Shown: positions 28,832 through 39,522, numbered from the stretch's first letter. The stretch is DNA of 64,000 nucleotides from Balneolales bacterium (GCA_007132975.1 SLNO01000058.1:1-64000); one strand, 5' to 3'. Numbers and translations are program-made. The notes: generated from the letters alone by a model not told the origin.

Positions 28832-29263
28832 TTATGTGCGGCCGGTATCGGTCCGCAGTTCAAGGGTGCGTATGATCTTGTTGTTGTACAGGATCAGCAC
28901 TTTCATCTCACGCTCGGGTACGTTGACGAAAGCAACGGTATCCACACGATGTTCCCGCAGTTTTCTGTTCAGTTCGGCATGCAGGTATGTCTGTGAGAGT
29001 CCCTGCGGAACAGTAACAACATACCTTTTCCGGGTGAAACCATCTGTTACGTGATACTCGAAGGTCCGGACGCGGTCCCGGCCGATATGGAAGCGGGTGA
29101 GCTCGGTGACTATGAGGGAGTCCGCCTGGGACAGGCTTTCAAGAGGGGAATGCCGTTGGTCGGGATAGAGCAGCAGGAGAAGGAAGACGGCAATGCAAGA
29201 CGTGGCCAGTAGTCCTGCAAGTATCTGTTTTCTGAGAAGCAGTGGAAATACGAGGGAACTCAT
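28832..29263 (-). CDS. Uncharacterised single-helix membrane protein
   Basis: 143 residues from the ATG at 29263, 7 bases after the coaBC stop; a longer frame to 29500 overlaps coaBC and was rejected. One N-terminal membrane helix (about 10-32: 'KQILAGLLATSCIAVFLLLLLYP') is followed by a periplasmic domain of about 110 residues with 'FTRKRYVVTVPQGLSQTYLHAELNRKLREHRVDTVAFVNVPEREMKVLILYNNKIIRTLEL', which looks like an alternating beta/alpha fold. I do not recognise the family. It is the last gene of the glmM operon, and its position suggests coexpression with core metabolism genes rather than a specific role. Confidence 0.8.
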   Translation of the reverse strand: MSSLVFPLLLRKQILAGLLATSCIAVFLLLLLYPDQRHSPLESLSQADSLIVTELTRFHIGRDRVRTFEYHVTDGFTRKRYVVTVPQGLSQTYLHAELNRKLREHRVDTVAFVNVPEREMKVLILYNNKIIRTLELRTDTGRT

Positions 29264-29270
29264 GCCTGCT

Positions 29271-30527
29271 TCAGAAATTCGTTTTGGGGGCGAAGATGTG
29301 ATGAAGGACGTTTCGCGAAACATCGTACTTTGTCCCCTCGAAATGCACCTCGGAATGGGTCCCGACCAGAACCACCTGATTGGTGTCGAACGCAAATCCG
29401 GAGCCTTCTGCTGCGAGATCATTGGCAACGACCCAGTCTGCCCCTTTGCGGATGCGTTTTTCACGCGCCTGTTGCAGCAGATTGCTTGTTTCCATAGCAA
29501 AGCCGATCAGGATCTGCCCGTTTTTCCTGTGTTCGCCCAGCCATTTGAGTATGTCCGGAGTCCGCTCAAGCTCAACTTTCAGGTCCGCATCCGACTTCTT
29601 CACTTTTTGCGAATGGGTGTGGACGGGCCGGAAATCGGAAACCGCCGCCGTCATGATGATGATATCGGACTCGGCGTGTGCCTTCACTTGCCGGAACAGG
29701 TCTTCGGTAGTTGTGAAAGCCAGTTTGCGGATCGATGGGGAGAGCGCTGTGGTGCTCACCGAGTCAGAGTGAAGCAATGTGACTTTTGCACCATGAGCGG
29801 CGGCTGCGGCGGCCATCGCCATGCCCATCTTCCCGGTAGAAGGATTGGAAAGAAAGCGGACAGGATCCAGGTATTCCCGGGTTGGCCCGCAGGTGACCAG
29901 TACGGACTTTCCGGTCAGAACATCCCTGAGAGTGGGAGTGAGCTTGGCCCCGGAATCACGTCGCGATGGCGCTACCTCCAGGATCTGGATCATACGGTCA
30001 ATAATGACGTCGGTATCGGGGAGCCGGCCAACACCCTCCATGCCGCTGGCAAGATAGCCGTGGTCGGGGGTGAGCAGATGATACCCCAGCTCTTCGGCTT
30101 TTTTCAAATTGTACCGGGTGGATGGGGCCTTGTACATTTCGCCGTCCATGGTGGGGCAGATCAGGACAGGACAACGCGCCGCCAGCACAGTGGTCGTGAG
30201 CATGGAGTCGGAAAAGCCGTGGACGATCTTGGCGAGGCTGTTGGCCGTACAGGGGGCGATAACCATGAGGTCGGCCCATTCCCCCCAATGTATGTGCTGA
30301 GTCCAGTTCGTGCTGATGCCGGATGGGTTGTCAGGGAATATGTGGACCGGCACGTCGTGGCGCGTGAGGGCTGCGAAGGTGTTGCCGGCCACAAAACGCG
30401 TAGCCGCTTCGGTCATGGTCACGCGCACTTCCGCCCCGGATTCCTGAAGCTGGCGAACCAGATAGACCGCTTTGTAGGCGGCAATGCCACCGGTCACACC
30501 GATGACGATATGTTTGCCGCGCATCAT
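29271..30527 (-). CDS. coaBC: Bifunctional phosphopantothenoylcysteine decarboxylase / phosphopantothenate-cysteine ligase
   Basis: 418 residues carrying two coenzyme A synthesis enzymes. The N-terminal CoaC flavoprotein domain (about 1-185) shows 'GKHIVIGVTGGIAAYKAVYLVRQLQ', the active-site histidine region 'THNIHWGEWADL'-like segment written here as 'QHIHWGEWADLMVIAPCTANSL', and the substrate clamp 'PTMDGEMY'. The C-terminal CoaB domain starts near 190 with 'LTGKSVLVTCGPTREYLDPVRFLSNPSTGKMG' and ends with 'GADWVVANDLAAEGSGFAFDTNQVVLV'. It starts 5 bases after rpoZ. The usual order gmk, rpoZ, coaBC is kept. Confidence 0.96.
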   Translation of the reverse strand: MMRGKHIVIGVTGGIAAYKAVYLVRQLQESGAEVRVTMTEAATRFVAGNTFAALTRHDVPVHIFPDNPSGISTNWTQHIHWGEWADLMVIAPCTANSLAKIVHGFSDSMLTTTVLAARCPVLICPTMDGEMYKAPSTRYNLKKAEELGYHLLTPDHGYLASGMEGVGRLPDTDVIIDRMIQILEVAPSRRDSGAKLTPTLRDVLTGKSVLVTCGPTREYLDPVRFLSNPSTGKMGMAMAAAAAAHGAKVTLLHSDSVSTTALSPSIRKLAFTTTEDLFRQVKAHAESDIIIMTAAVSDFRPVHTHSQKVKKSDADLKVELERTPDILKWLGEHRKNGQILIGFAMETSNLLQQAREKRIRKGADWVVANDLAAEGSGFAFDTNQVVLVGTHSEVHFEGTKYDVSRNVLHHIFAPKTNF

Positions 30528-30532
30528 GGCAA

Positions 30533-30835
30533 TCAGTCGTTGGATTCTTCGTTTTCGATGCCGCGGTAGTAGATTTTCTCTTCCATCAGCTCTTTAACAG
30601 AGCGCTGGGTAGGGTGGGGGCGGGCCTCGTACTCTTTGGTGATGCGTTCCTGCTCCTCATTGAAGGTATACTCCTCCTCATCCTCAAAACCTTCGAAGTA
30701 TTTGAGCTTCTCATCAAGCTCCATTTTGTCCTGGGCGGCAACCTGGCGTGCTCGTTTTGAGAGGATCACAATGCTTTCGTAAACGTTGCCTGTAGTGGCC
30801 TGGATTTTTTCAAGATCAAGTGACTTGACTGCCAT
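30533..30835 (-). CDS. rpoZ: RNA polymerase omega subunit
   Basis: 100 residues from the ATG at 30835 ('MAVKSLDLEKIQATTGNVYESIVILSKRARQV'). A further in-frame ATG at 30865 would overlap gmk by 20 bases. The helix 'NVYESIVILSKRARQVA' is the omega/Rpb6 signature (compare 'N.FEL...A..RARQL'). The acidic C-terminal half, 'YFEGFEDEEEYTFNEEQERITKEYEARPHPTQRSVKEL', follows the pattern of omega proteins in this phylum. Omega helps assembly of RNA polymerase and, in some bacteria, ppGpp response. It lies 10 bases after gmk and 5 before coaBC. Confidence 0.9.
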   Translation of the reverse strand: MAVKSLDLEKIQATTGNVYESIVILSKRARQVAAQDKMELDEKLKYFEGFEDEEEYTFNEEQERITKEYEARPHPTQRSVKELMEEKIYYRGIENEESND

Positions 30836-30845
30836 AAAAAAGTTT

Positions 30846-31439
30846 TCAGTGGGTGGTGGTTTCATTCATGAAGGAGGTGACCAGTCCGCGCAGTTCGCTG
30901 TAACAGCGGTCAAGGTCATCGTTGACAATTACATGGTCGAAGCGATCCGCATAACCAAGTTCCATACGGGCGCGTTCCAGCCTCAACTGCAACGATTCGG
31001 CGTTTTCAGTGCCCCGGTTCTTGAGCCGCTCAACGAGAACGGCATCCGAAGGCGGCCTGATAAAAATGGCCAGTGCCTCATCGCCATACTGGGCCTTGAC
31101 ATTCAACGCTCCTTTCACTTCAATGTCAAACAGAACAAAATAGCCTTTTTTCAGCTCATTTTCAACTTCAGAAATCAGGCTTCCATACCGCTTTCCTCCG
31201 TAAAATTCCTCCCACTCAAGGAAGTCGCCGCGGTCGATGGCTTTCTGGAATTGTTCAGGTGTCAGAAAGAAGTAGTCCCGTCCATGCACTTCGTGCGACC
31301 TTGGCGGACGCGTGGTGGCAGAAACGGAGAAGCGGATATTGGGAAACTCATCCATCAGCCGGCGCGCCATGGTGGTTTTGCCGCCGCCGCTGGGAGCTAC
31401 CAGAATGATGATCTTGCCTCGTTTCAGGGGTGGGGCCAT
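30846..31439 (-). CDS. gmk: Guanylate kinase
   Basis: 197 residues. Phosphorylates GMP to GDP. P-loop 'LVAPSGGGKTTMARRL' at about 13-27, the GMP-binding 'SVSATTRPPRSHEVHGRDYFFLT' and 'FLEWEEFYGGKRYGS', and the lid 'RPPSDAVLVERLKNRGTENAESLQLRL' with its arginines are all present. The P-loop has serine-glycine-glycine-glycine where most enzymes have S/A-G-x-G, still within family variation. It lies 6 bases after yicC and 10 before rpoZ. Confidence 0.97.
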   Translation of the reverse strand: MAPPLKRGKIIILVAPSGGGKTTMARRLMDEFPNIRFSVSATTRPPRSHEVHGRDYFFLTPEQFQKAIDRGDFLEWEEFYGGKRYGSLISEVENELKKGYFVLFDIEVKGALNVKAQYGDEALAIFIRPPSDAVLVERLKNRGTENAESLQLRLERARMELGYADRFDHVIVNDDLDRCYSELRGLVTSFMNETTTH

Positions 31440-31445
31440 GGCTCG

Positions 31446-32327
31446 TCAGGCAATATTCTGGATCTGTTCCCGGATGTTTTCAATGATCTCTTTCATCCCA
31501 ACGACTGTGCGGGATATGCCCGAACTGTTGGCCTTGGAGCCGATTGTGTTCACTTCCCTGTGCATCTCCTGCAGGATGAAGTTGAGCTTCTTTCCCTGAA
31601 GCTCGTTTTCTTTGAGACATTCGCTGAAATAGGAGATATGCGCATCCATCCGCACCAGTTCTTCGGATATATCGAGGCGGTCGGCCAGGATCGCGATCTC
31701 CTGTTCGATGCGGGACTCATCCACCCGGTTGTCATCCAGAAGCTGATCAAGGCGCTCGGTCATACGTGTGCGGGCATCCTGGATGCGCTCTTTTTCGCCG
31801 GAGCTCACCTCCACGCAATAACCGGCCAGCCGCTCCAGCCGCTCCTCCAGATCTGTCTGGAGCATGCGACCTTCCCGTCGCCGCATTTCCAGCAGCTGCT
31901 CAACCGCCTGCATGACCGCATTTTCCACGGCTTCCTGTTGTTCCTTCAACAGTTCGGCATCGTCCTCGGTGACTTCAAACAGTTCCTCGAAGATGAGCAG
32001 ATGCTCAAGGCGAACCGGATCGGCAATGCCTGCAGCCTCCCTGATCTTCTCCAGGGTTTTTATTCTCCGCATGAGCACATCCTGGCGGATGTGGACGGGC
32101 GCTTCATCAGTGGTGTGATGCTCCAGTTCTACGGCCAGTGATATTTTCCCGCGCTTCACGCTTTTCTGGACCTGCTCCTTCAGGGGCTGTTCAAATGTGT
32201 GCAGCTGCGAGGGTATTTTGAGCGAAATCTCGCAAAAACGGAAGTTGACGGAGCGGATTTCTGCACTAGCCCGGAAATGTTCCGTTGTGTGTTCTCCCCG
32301 GCCATAGCCGGTCATGGATTCAAGCAT
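31446..32327 (-). CDS. YicC/YloC-family endoribonuclease
   Basis: 293 residues, full length for the family. N-terminal 'MLESMTGYGRGEHTTEHFRASAEIRSVNFRFCEISLKIP' is the diagnostic opening (usually MTGYG...E.RSVN.R). The C-terminal DUF1732 region 'REGRMLQTDLEERL' and 'KKLNFILQEMHREVNTIGSKANSSGISRTVVGMKEIIENIREQIQNI' is also standard and contains the acidic residues of the active site. The characterised E. coli YicC is an endoribonuclease. The pairing with gmk downstream by 6 bases is common across bacteria. Confidence 0.95.
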   Translation of the reverse strand: MLESMTGYGRGEHTTEHFRASAEIRSVNFRFCEISLKIPSQLHTFEQPLKEQVQKSVKRGKISLAVELEHHTTDEAPVHIRQDVLMRRIKTLEKIREAAGIADPVRLEHLLIFEELFEVTEDDAELLKEQQEAVENAVMQAVEQLLEMRRREGRMLQTDLEERLERLAGYCVEVSSGEKERIQDARTRMTERLDQLLDDNRVDESRIEQEIAILADRLDISEELVRMDAHISYFSECLKENELQGKKLNFILQEMHREVNTIGSKANSSGISRTVVGMKEIIENIREQIQNIA

Positions 32328-32343
32328 GGTTCAGTATTGCGGT

Positions 32344-33690
32344 TCAGGAAATGGTTTTTTTACGGATGCTTTCAGCCAGTTCTGCGGCTTTCTCTGCTGT
32401 TTTGGCTTCGGCGTATATGCGGATGATCGGTTCGGTATTGGATGTGCGCAGGTGTACCCAGCCGTCCGGGAAATCGATCTTGACGCCATCGGTGGTGTTG
32501 ATCTCTTCGTTGGCGTAGGCTTCCGCCACGGATTTCAGAATGGCCTCGGCGTTGAGGTCGCCGATGGCCATTTTCGTCTTGGTGATCACGTAGTCGGGCA
32601 TTTCAGCGCGCACCTGGGAGGCCGACTTTCCCTGCTCGGCCAGATGCTGGAGCACCATGGCTATTCCCACAAGGGCGTCCCGGCCGTAATGCAGGTCGGG
32701 GTTGATCACACCGCCGTTGCCTTCACCGCCAATTACCGCGCCTGTGCGCTGCATCTCTTTGACCACGTTGATCTCGCCAACCGCGGCACGGTGGCACTTC
32801 TGTCCGTGTTTGGCGGCAATGTCATCGGTAACGCGTGAAGATGAGAGGTTGGTTGCCACCGGACCGGCTTTCTTCCCGAGCATGAAATCAAAGGCGATGG
32901 CCTGCGTGTATTCCTCACCGAGAAGCCTGCCGTCGTCGCCGACAATGGCCAGGCGATCGGCATCGGGATCGGTAACAAAACCGATGTCGCTGCCCGTGTT
33001 CCTGACCAGGTCGCAGATCTCTCCAAGGTGTTCCGGCAACGGTTCGGGGTTGTGTGGGAAGTGGCCGTTGGGCTCGCAATGGATCCGGTTGATCTCACTG
33101 ACACCGAGCCGTTCCAGCAGGCGGGGGATGGCAAGCGAACCTGCCCCATTCACCGCATCCACAGCCACTCGGAAACCCGCCCCGGCAATGACATCCCGGT
33201 CGATGTAGGGAAGGTCCAGGATGGCGTCGATGTGCGCATCCAGCACGGTTTCATCGCACATGGTCCGGCCGATTCCAAGATAGTCCCGGTAGCGTATCTC
33301 GTGGTTCCTTGCCGCGCGTATCACCTCTTTTCCCTCGCGCGCATCCAGGAATTCACTTTTTGAATTAAGCAGTTTGAGGGCGTTCCATTCTCCGGGATTG
33401 TGGCTGGCGGATATGATGATGCCCCCGGCGGCTTTGTGCCGCAGTACGCCCATTGCAACCGTGGGGGTGGGTGCTATCCCGAGACGGATCACGTCGCATC
33501 CGGTGGCCTGGAGCGCCGCCGCCACAATTTTTTCACACAATTCTCCTGTGACCCGGCTGTCGCGTCCCAGCACCACTTTGCCGCCACCGAGCCATGTGCC
33601 GAAGGCCGATGCGTACAGCGTAAGGTTCTGGGGAGTCAGGTCGGTGCCGAAAATCCCGCGAATACCGGAAATGGAAACCATCAGAGACAT
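32344..33690 (-). CDS. glmM: Phosphoglucosamine mutase / phosphohexomutase
   Basis: 448 residues from the ATG at 33690, supported by GGAG a few bases upstream; the frame to 33768 lacks family character. Alpha-D-phosphohexomutase: the N-terminus 'VSISGIRGIFGTDLTPQNL', the phosphoserine loop 'GIIISASHNPGEWNALKLLN', the metal loop 'DPDADRLAIVGDDG', the sugar-binding 'GGEGNGGVINPDLHYGRDALVGIAM' and the phosphate-binding 'LRTSNTEPIIRIYAEA' are all seen. 'GEGNGG' rather than 'GEQSGH' is shared with the GlmM-like enzymes of Bacteroidota and archaeal-type mutases, so phosphomannomutase or broad activity remains possible. It is first in the six-gene operon. Confidence 0.9.
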   Translation of the reverse strand: MSLMVSISGIRGIFGTDLTPQNLTLYASAFGTWLGGGKVVLGRDSRVTGELCEKIVAAALQATGCDVIRLGIAPTPTVAMGVLRHKAAGGIIISASHNPGEWNALKLLNSKSEFLDAREGKEVIRAARNHEIRYRDYLGIGRTMCDETVLDAHIDAILDLPYIDRDVIAGAGFRVAVDAVNGAGSLAIPRLLERLGVSEINRIHCEPNGHFPHNPEPLPEHLGEICDLVRNTGSDIGFVTDPDADRLAIVGDDGRLLGEEYTQAIAFDFMLGKKAGPVATNLSSSRVTDDIAAKHGQKCHRAAVGEINVVKEMQRTGAVIGGEGNGGVINPDLHYGRDALVGIAMVLQHLAEQGKSASQVRAEMPDYVITKTKMAIGDLNAEAILKSVAEAYANEEINTTDGVKIDFPDGWVHLRTSNTEPIIRIYAEAKTAEKAAELAESIRKKTIS

Positions 33691-34096
33691 AAGGAGCTCC
33701 CGATGTTTGTTTAGGTTGGACGCGGTCCCGCAGAAAACACCATGCCGGAACCGGGCGAAAAAGTACATAATGCTAACCAGTACATCAAGTATACAAATAT
33801 CCTCATCAAAAAAACTGCGCCTGCAAGGGACGGTCTCATAACCGTTTATGGCACTTCACGACAAGAGAACGCCGGTTCTTCTCAGAATATTCACAAGGAT
33901 TCTCTAAGTTTGGGCAATGTAAATGTAAGGATTGGACGGCATCACGATAAGGCAGCCGCCTGCCCGGATGCTTATGTAGAGTCGGTATAAATAACCATTT
34001 CCGGACGGACCGGAAACTAAAAATATCGTTCAGAAACTTTATATTAGGCCAATCACCAACTATAAGAATTACTGCCTCAAACAAGTATTTACCTCT
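33691..34096. other. Divergent intergenic region between glmM and sdhC
   Basis: 406 bases without a credible gene. It holds the promoters of the glmM operon (minus) and of sdhCAB (plus). Open frames across it (33742-33990 plus, 33836-34129 minus) show no protein family character, and the latter overlaps the sdhC start. On the minus strand TACTTTTT preceded 20 bases earlier by CTTG, near 33758-33790, resembles a Bacteroidota-type promoter for glmM. Confidence 0.55.
34040..34047 (+). promoter_or_regulatory. Candidate -7 promoter element for sdhCAB
   Basis: TATATTAG matches seven of eight positions of TAnnTTTG and lies 49 bases upstream of the sdhC ATG. No TTTG is seen at the normal -33 spacing. 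Weak on its own; supported by position in a divergent intergenic region. Confidence 0.3.
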
Positions 34097-34774
34097 ATGT
34101 CGAAAGCAGCTACTTTCCTCAACTCTCAAGTGGGCCGCAAGTTAGCCACCGGTGTCACGGGCCTGGGACTTGTCCTGTTTATGATCGTCCACTTGCTCGG
34201 CAACCTCGCCTACTTTGCGGGGCCCGAAGCCCTCAACACGTATTCTCACACCTTGCACCAGCTTGGTCCGCTGCTCTGGGTAGTCCGCATGGGCCTTCTG
34301 CTGTTTTTTGTGTACCACGCCTGGCTTGGCATATCGATCTGGCTTGAGAGGCGAAAAGCCCGGCCTGACAAATATGAGGTGTATGCCTCCCGCGGAGGTG
34401 CGAGCCGCCAGAGCTGGAGCTCCAGCTCCATGATCCTGACCGGCATCCTCTTGCTCCTTTTCGTGGTCACCCACCTGAATACCTTCGCATTTCACGATTT
34501 CGACAAGGTCGTTTACGGCGGTGTGGAGATGCACGATGTGCACTCGCGCCTTTCCGAGGTGTTCGCACAACCGCTCTACACCGTCTATTACGTGGTTATC
34601 ATGGTGCTGCTGGGTATGCATATGCGCCACGGTGTCTGGAGCGCATTTCAATCACTGGGCTGGATGTCCCGGAAAACCAATCCGGTCATCTACGGAATTG
34701 CCTTCGTGCTGGCGCTGATCATCGCCGCCGGATTTATCGGCCTGCCCCTGAGTATCTTTTTTGAACTGGTTTAA
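34097..34774 (+). CDS. sdhC: Succinate dehydrogenase cytochrome b subunit (type B, five helices)
   Basis: 225 residues with five membrane helices, the single-anchor type B succinate:menaquinone oxidoreductase. Histidines placed for two haem b groups are in 'VTGLGLVLFMIVHLLGN', 'FFVYHAWLGI', 'LLLFVVTHLNTF' and 'LLGMHMRHGVWSAFQSLG'; 'HLGNL' and 'RHGVWSAFQ' segments are typical of the Bacteroidota-type SdhC. It anchors SdhA and SdhB and reduces menaquinone. First gene of the sdh operon, 15 bases before sdhA. Confidence 0.95.
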   Translation: MSKAATFLNSQVGRKLATGVTGLGLVLFMIVHLLGNLAYFAGPEALNTYSHTLHQLGPLLWVVRMGLLLFFVYHAWLGISIWLERRKARPDKYEVYASRGGASRQSWSSSSMILTGILLLLFVVTHLNTFAFHDFDKVVYGGVEMHDVHSRLSEVFAQPLYTVYYVVIMVLLGMHMRHGVWSAFQSLGWMSRKTNPVIYGIAFVLALIIAAGFIGLPLSIFFELV

Positions 34775-34789
34775 CCGGAGTTACCTATT

Positions 34790-36724
<1,935 letters not shown>

Positions 36725-36774
36725 GGATCCATCCCCAAGGAAATTTTCAAACCAAGCATTAGAGGAATAGAATA

Positions 36775-37536
36775 ATGAGTGATCAAACCATGACCATTCA
36801 CCTTAAGATCTGGAGGCAGAAAGACAGGAACACTCCCGGCAAACTGGTGGATTACACGCTGGATGACGTGAATCCCGACATGTCGTTTCTGGAGATGCTG
36901 GACTGGCTCAACGAACGCCTGATGAATGAAGGCAAGGAACCAGTGGAATTCGACCACGACTGTCGTGAAGGGATTTGCGGATCCTGTAATCTGGTTCTGA
37001 ATGGGATGGCTCACGGACCGATGCCGGGTACGGCGGTTTGCCAGCTGCACATGCGCAAGTACAAAGATGGCGACACTATTGTTGTGGAGCCGTGGCGTGC
37101 GCGTGCCTTCCCGCATATCAAGGACCTGGTGGTCGACCGCAGCTCGTTTGACAGGATCATGGCGGCCGGCGGGTACATTTCCATAAACACCGGAGCCCCG
37201 GCCGATGCCAACGCCATACCCGTCAACAAATATGACGCCGACCTGGCGTTTGACTATGCCGCCTGTATCGGGTGCGGTGCCTGTGTGGCCGCGTGTCCGA
37301 ACTCGTCGGCATCGCTCTTCACAGGTGCCAAGATCGCCCAGCTGGCCCATCTGCCGCAGGGGCATCCCGAGCGCAAGAAGCGTGTGGTGAAGATGGTGGA
37401 CAAGATGGCCGAAGAGGGATTCGGGGACTGCTCCAACTACGCGGAGTGCGAAGCCGTTTGTCCGGCCGAGATATCCATCACTTCCATTGCCGAGATGCGT
37501 CGCGAGTACGTCAAGGCGCTAAGCGAGATTGAATAG
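36775..37536 (+). CDS. sdhB: Succinate dehydrogenase iron-sulfur subunit
   Basis: 253 residues. The 2Fe-2S ligands are in 'CREGICGSCNLVLNG' and the following 'TAVCQLH'. The C-terminal ferredoxin domain has 'CIGCGACVAACPNSSA' and 'CSNYAECEAVCPAEI' for the 4Fe-4S and 3Fe-4S clusters. Electrons pass from FAD in SdhA through these clusters to the haem b and quinone in SdhC. It is last in the sdh operon, 50 bases after sdhA, and a strong intrinsic terminator lies 31 bases beyond its stop. Confidence 0.97.
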   Translation: MSDQTMTIHLKIWRQKDRNTPGKLVDYTLDDVNPDMSFLEMLDWLNERLMNEGKEPVEFDHDCREGICGSCNLVLNGMAHGPMPGTAVCQLHMRKYKDGDTIVVEPWRARAFPHIKDLVVDRSSFDRIMAAGGYISINTGAPADANAIPVNKYDADLAFDYAACIGCGACVAACPNSSASLFTGAKIAQLAHLPQGHPERKKRVVKMVDKMAEEGFGDCSNYAECEAVCPAEISITSIAEMRREYVKALSEIE

Positions 37537-37567
37537 CACGGCTATCAGCACAAACAGGCAACTATTG

Positions 37568-37602
37568 ACGCAGCATATCTCCGGGTGTGCTGCGTTTTTT
37601 TT
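37568..37602 (+). terminator. Intrinsic terminator of the sdhCAB operon
   Basis: A perfect 8-base stem, ACGCAGCA (37568-37575) with TGCTGCGT (37588-37595), a 12-base loop and an eight-T tract (37595-37602). It is the clearest Rho-independent terminator in the window. The T tract ends 3 bases before the recQ start codon. Confidence 0.85.
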
Positions 37603-37605
37603 ACC

Positions 37606-39522
37606 ATGACAGAACAGCTGTTCCAGCGGGCAAGGGCCAACCTGAAAAAGTACTGGGGGTACGATGATTTTCGTCCGGGGCAGGATGAGGTGGTAAGGTC
37701 TGTGCTTTCCGGCAAGCCTACGCTGGTCCTTTTTCCCACCGGTGGCGGCAAGTCGCTGTGCTATCAGGTGCCGGCCACGGTGCTGGATGGCGTCACCCTG
37801 GTGATATCCCCGCTGGTCGCGCTGATGCAGGATCAGGTGTTCCAGTTGCAGCAGAAAGGTGTGCCGGCCACCTTCATCAACAGCACCATCTCCCGTACCG
37901 AAGTGGAGCAGCGGCTCATTAATGCCCGAAACGGAATGTACAAGCTGCTGTACTGCGCTCCTGAACGGCTGGAGACGACCATATGGCAGAATATGATGGG
38001 AGAGCTTTCGCTGTCGCTCATTGCCGTGGATGAAGCGCACTGTATTTCCGAGTGGGGGCACGATTTCCGCCCGATTTACCGCAGGATACCGGAGATGATG
38101 GGTCCTGTCGCCGGCAGCATCCGCTGGCTGGCGCTCACGGCCACAGCAACGCCCGAGGTCCGAGGCGATATTGTCACGGCCCTGGACCTGAAAGATCCTG
38201 AGATCATCTCCCGCGGCTTCAACCGGCCCAACCTCCAGTGGTGGGTGATCGAGGAGGAGCAGAAAAAGCGTCGGATATTGGAAATCCTGAAACGGGCGAC
38301 CGGCAGCGGTCTGATCTATGCCGGCACCCGAGCCGGATGTGAACAGCTTTCGGAGTGGCTTACGAAAAAAGGGTGGCACTGCGAGCCCTATCACGCCGGT
38401 CTGACCTCAGAGCAGCGCGAGGACGTCCAGACACGGTGGATCGACGGGAGCCTGCCCCTGGTGGCCGCCACCAATGCCTTCGGGATGGGTATCGACAAAC
38501 CCGACTGCCGCTTCGTGGTGCACTACGACATGTCCAAGTCCATGGAAGCCTATTACCAGGAGGCGGGCAGGGCCGGCCGCGACGGGGCCGAGAGCTACCC
38601 CATCCTGCTTGTAAGCCAGGCCGACCTTCCCGCAGCAAAAAAGGCGATCCTCGATTCCTGGCCCGATAGCAGGCAGCTTGCGACGGCCTATAACGCCATA
38701 TGCGACCACTGGAACCTGGCCTCCGGATCAGGGATGGAGGAGCCGCAGAAAGTGGATATCGAGCAGATACAAAAACGGTCCGGATTGCCGCGCAGGCTCT
38801 GCTGGGCGGCCCTGAGAGTGCTTGATCAGCTTGGTGTGCTCAAACTGGCACAGTTGGAGGAGCCGCAGGTCGGTATCCGTTTCCTGCTTTCCGGTGATAG
38901 CCTGGGTGAACGCCTCGCTGCCATGGCGAAGCCTCGAAAACGTGAGTTCACGGACCGGCTTCATCGCATGCTTGGACCCGAATCGCACCACAAAATGGTC
39001 TACATGGACGAGCGGCAGATGCGCAACCGCCTCCAGATAAGTGGAAAAATGCTGGAAAACGGGCTGAAGGTACTGGCGGATGAAGGCATTCTCCTGCATG
39101 CCATGGTGAGGAACGAACAAATGGGACGTCTCCTTGAACCACGCTACCAGAAGTTCTCGCTCACAGACAAAGTGATATTGCAGCACCGGGACCGGCTGAT
39201 CAAAAAACTGAATTACATGATTGGGTATGTGCAGACAAAAGGGTGCCGCAGCCGCTACATCCGGATCTATTTTGGAGAACAGCATGTGCCTCAGAAATGC
39301 GGGAAATGCGATAATTGCAAAAAGCGGAATTCCAGGGGCGTGTCTCCTGATGATATCAGCAAGGTTGCCGGCTTGCTGAAGGATGGGTCGCTGGGGTTTG
39401 ACGCCTTGCAGGAACGCACACACTGGGGACGCGCACATCTCAAATCGGTGCTGTCATCCATGATGCGCGAAGAGATGATTAGCAAAGTTCGTGACAAGGG
39501 GGAACGCTACCGGATTTCATGA
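37606..39522 (+). CDS. recQ: RecQ-family ATP-dependent DNA helicase
   Basis: 638 residues from the ATG at 37606 ('MTEQLFQRARANLKKYWGYDDFRPGQDEVV'). A 3'-5' helicase for recombination and repair. Motif 0 'YWGYDDFRPGQ', Walker A 'FPTGGGKSLCYQ' (about 43-53), DEAH box 'VDEAHCISEWGHDFRP' (142-145), motif III 'ALTATATPEVRGDI', motif V 'TNAFGMGIDKPD' and motif VI 'QEAGRAGRDG' are all intact. The C-terminal part has a zinc-binding RQC region ('CRSRYIRIYFGEQHVPQKCGKCDNC') and a winged-helix tail; no HRDC domain is visible. The start codon directly follows the sdh terminator, and no Shine-Dalgarno sequence is present. Confidence 0.95.
   Translation: MTEQLFQRARANLKKYWGYDDFRPGQDEVVRSVLSGKPTLVLFPTGGGKSLCYQVPATVLDGVTLVISPLVALMQDQVFQLQQKGVPATFINSTISRTEVEQRLINARNGMYKLLYCAPERLETTIWQNMMGELSLSLIAVDEAHCISEWGHDFRPIYRRIPEMMGPVAGSIRWLALTATATPEVRGDIVTALDLKDPEIISRGFNRPNLQWWVIEEEQKKRRILEILKRATGSGLIYAGTRAGCEQLSEWLTKKGWHCEPYHAGLTSEQREDVQTRWIDGSLPLVAATNAFGMGIDKPDCRFVVHYDMSKSMEAYYQEAGRAGRDGAESYPILLVSQADLPAAKKAILDSWPDSRQLATAYNAICDHWNLASGSGMEEPQKVDIEQIQKRSGLPRRLCWAALRVLDQLGVLKLAQLEEPQVGIRFLLSGDSLGERLAAMAKPRKREFTDRLHRMLGPESHHKMVYMDERQMRNRLQISGKMLENGLKVLADEGILLHAMVRNEQMGRLLEPRYQKFSLTDKVILQHRDRLIKKLNYMIGYVQTKGCRSRYIRIYFGEQHVPQKCGKCDNCKKRNSRGVSPDDISKVAGLLKDGSLGFDALQERTHWGRAHLKSVLSSMMREEMISKVRDKGERYRIS

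Noticed and set aside
29193-30569. 458-codon open frame on the plus strand
   Set aside because: Antisense to coaBC, whose catalytic motifs are intact.
30786-32141. 451-codon open frame on the plus strand
   Set aside because: Antisense to gmk and yicC, both clearly real.
33836-34129. 97-codon minus-strand frame between glmM and sdhC
   Set aside because: Overlaps the sdhC start and has no protein character; the region is better explained as divergent promoters.
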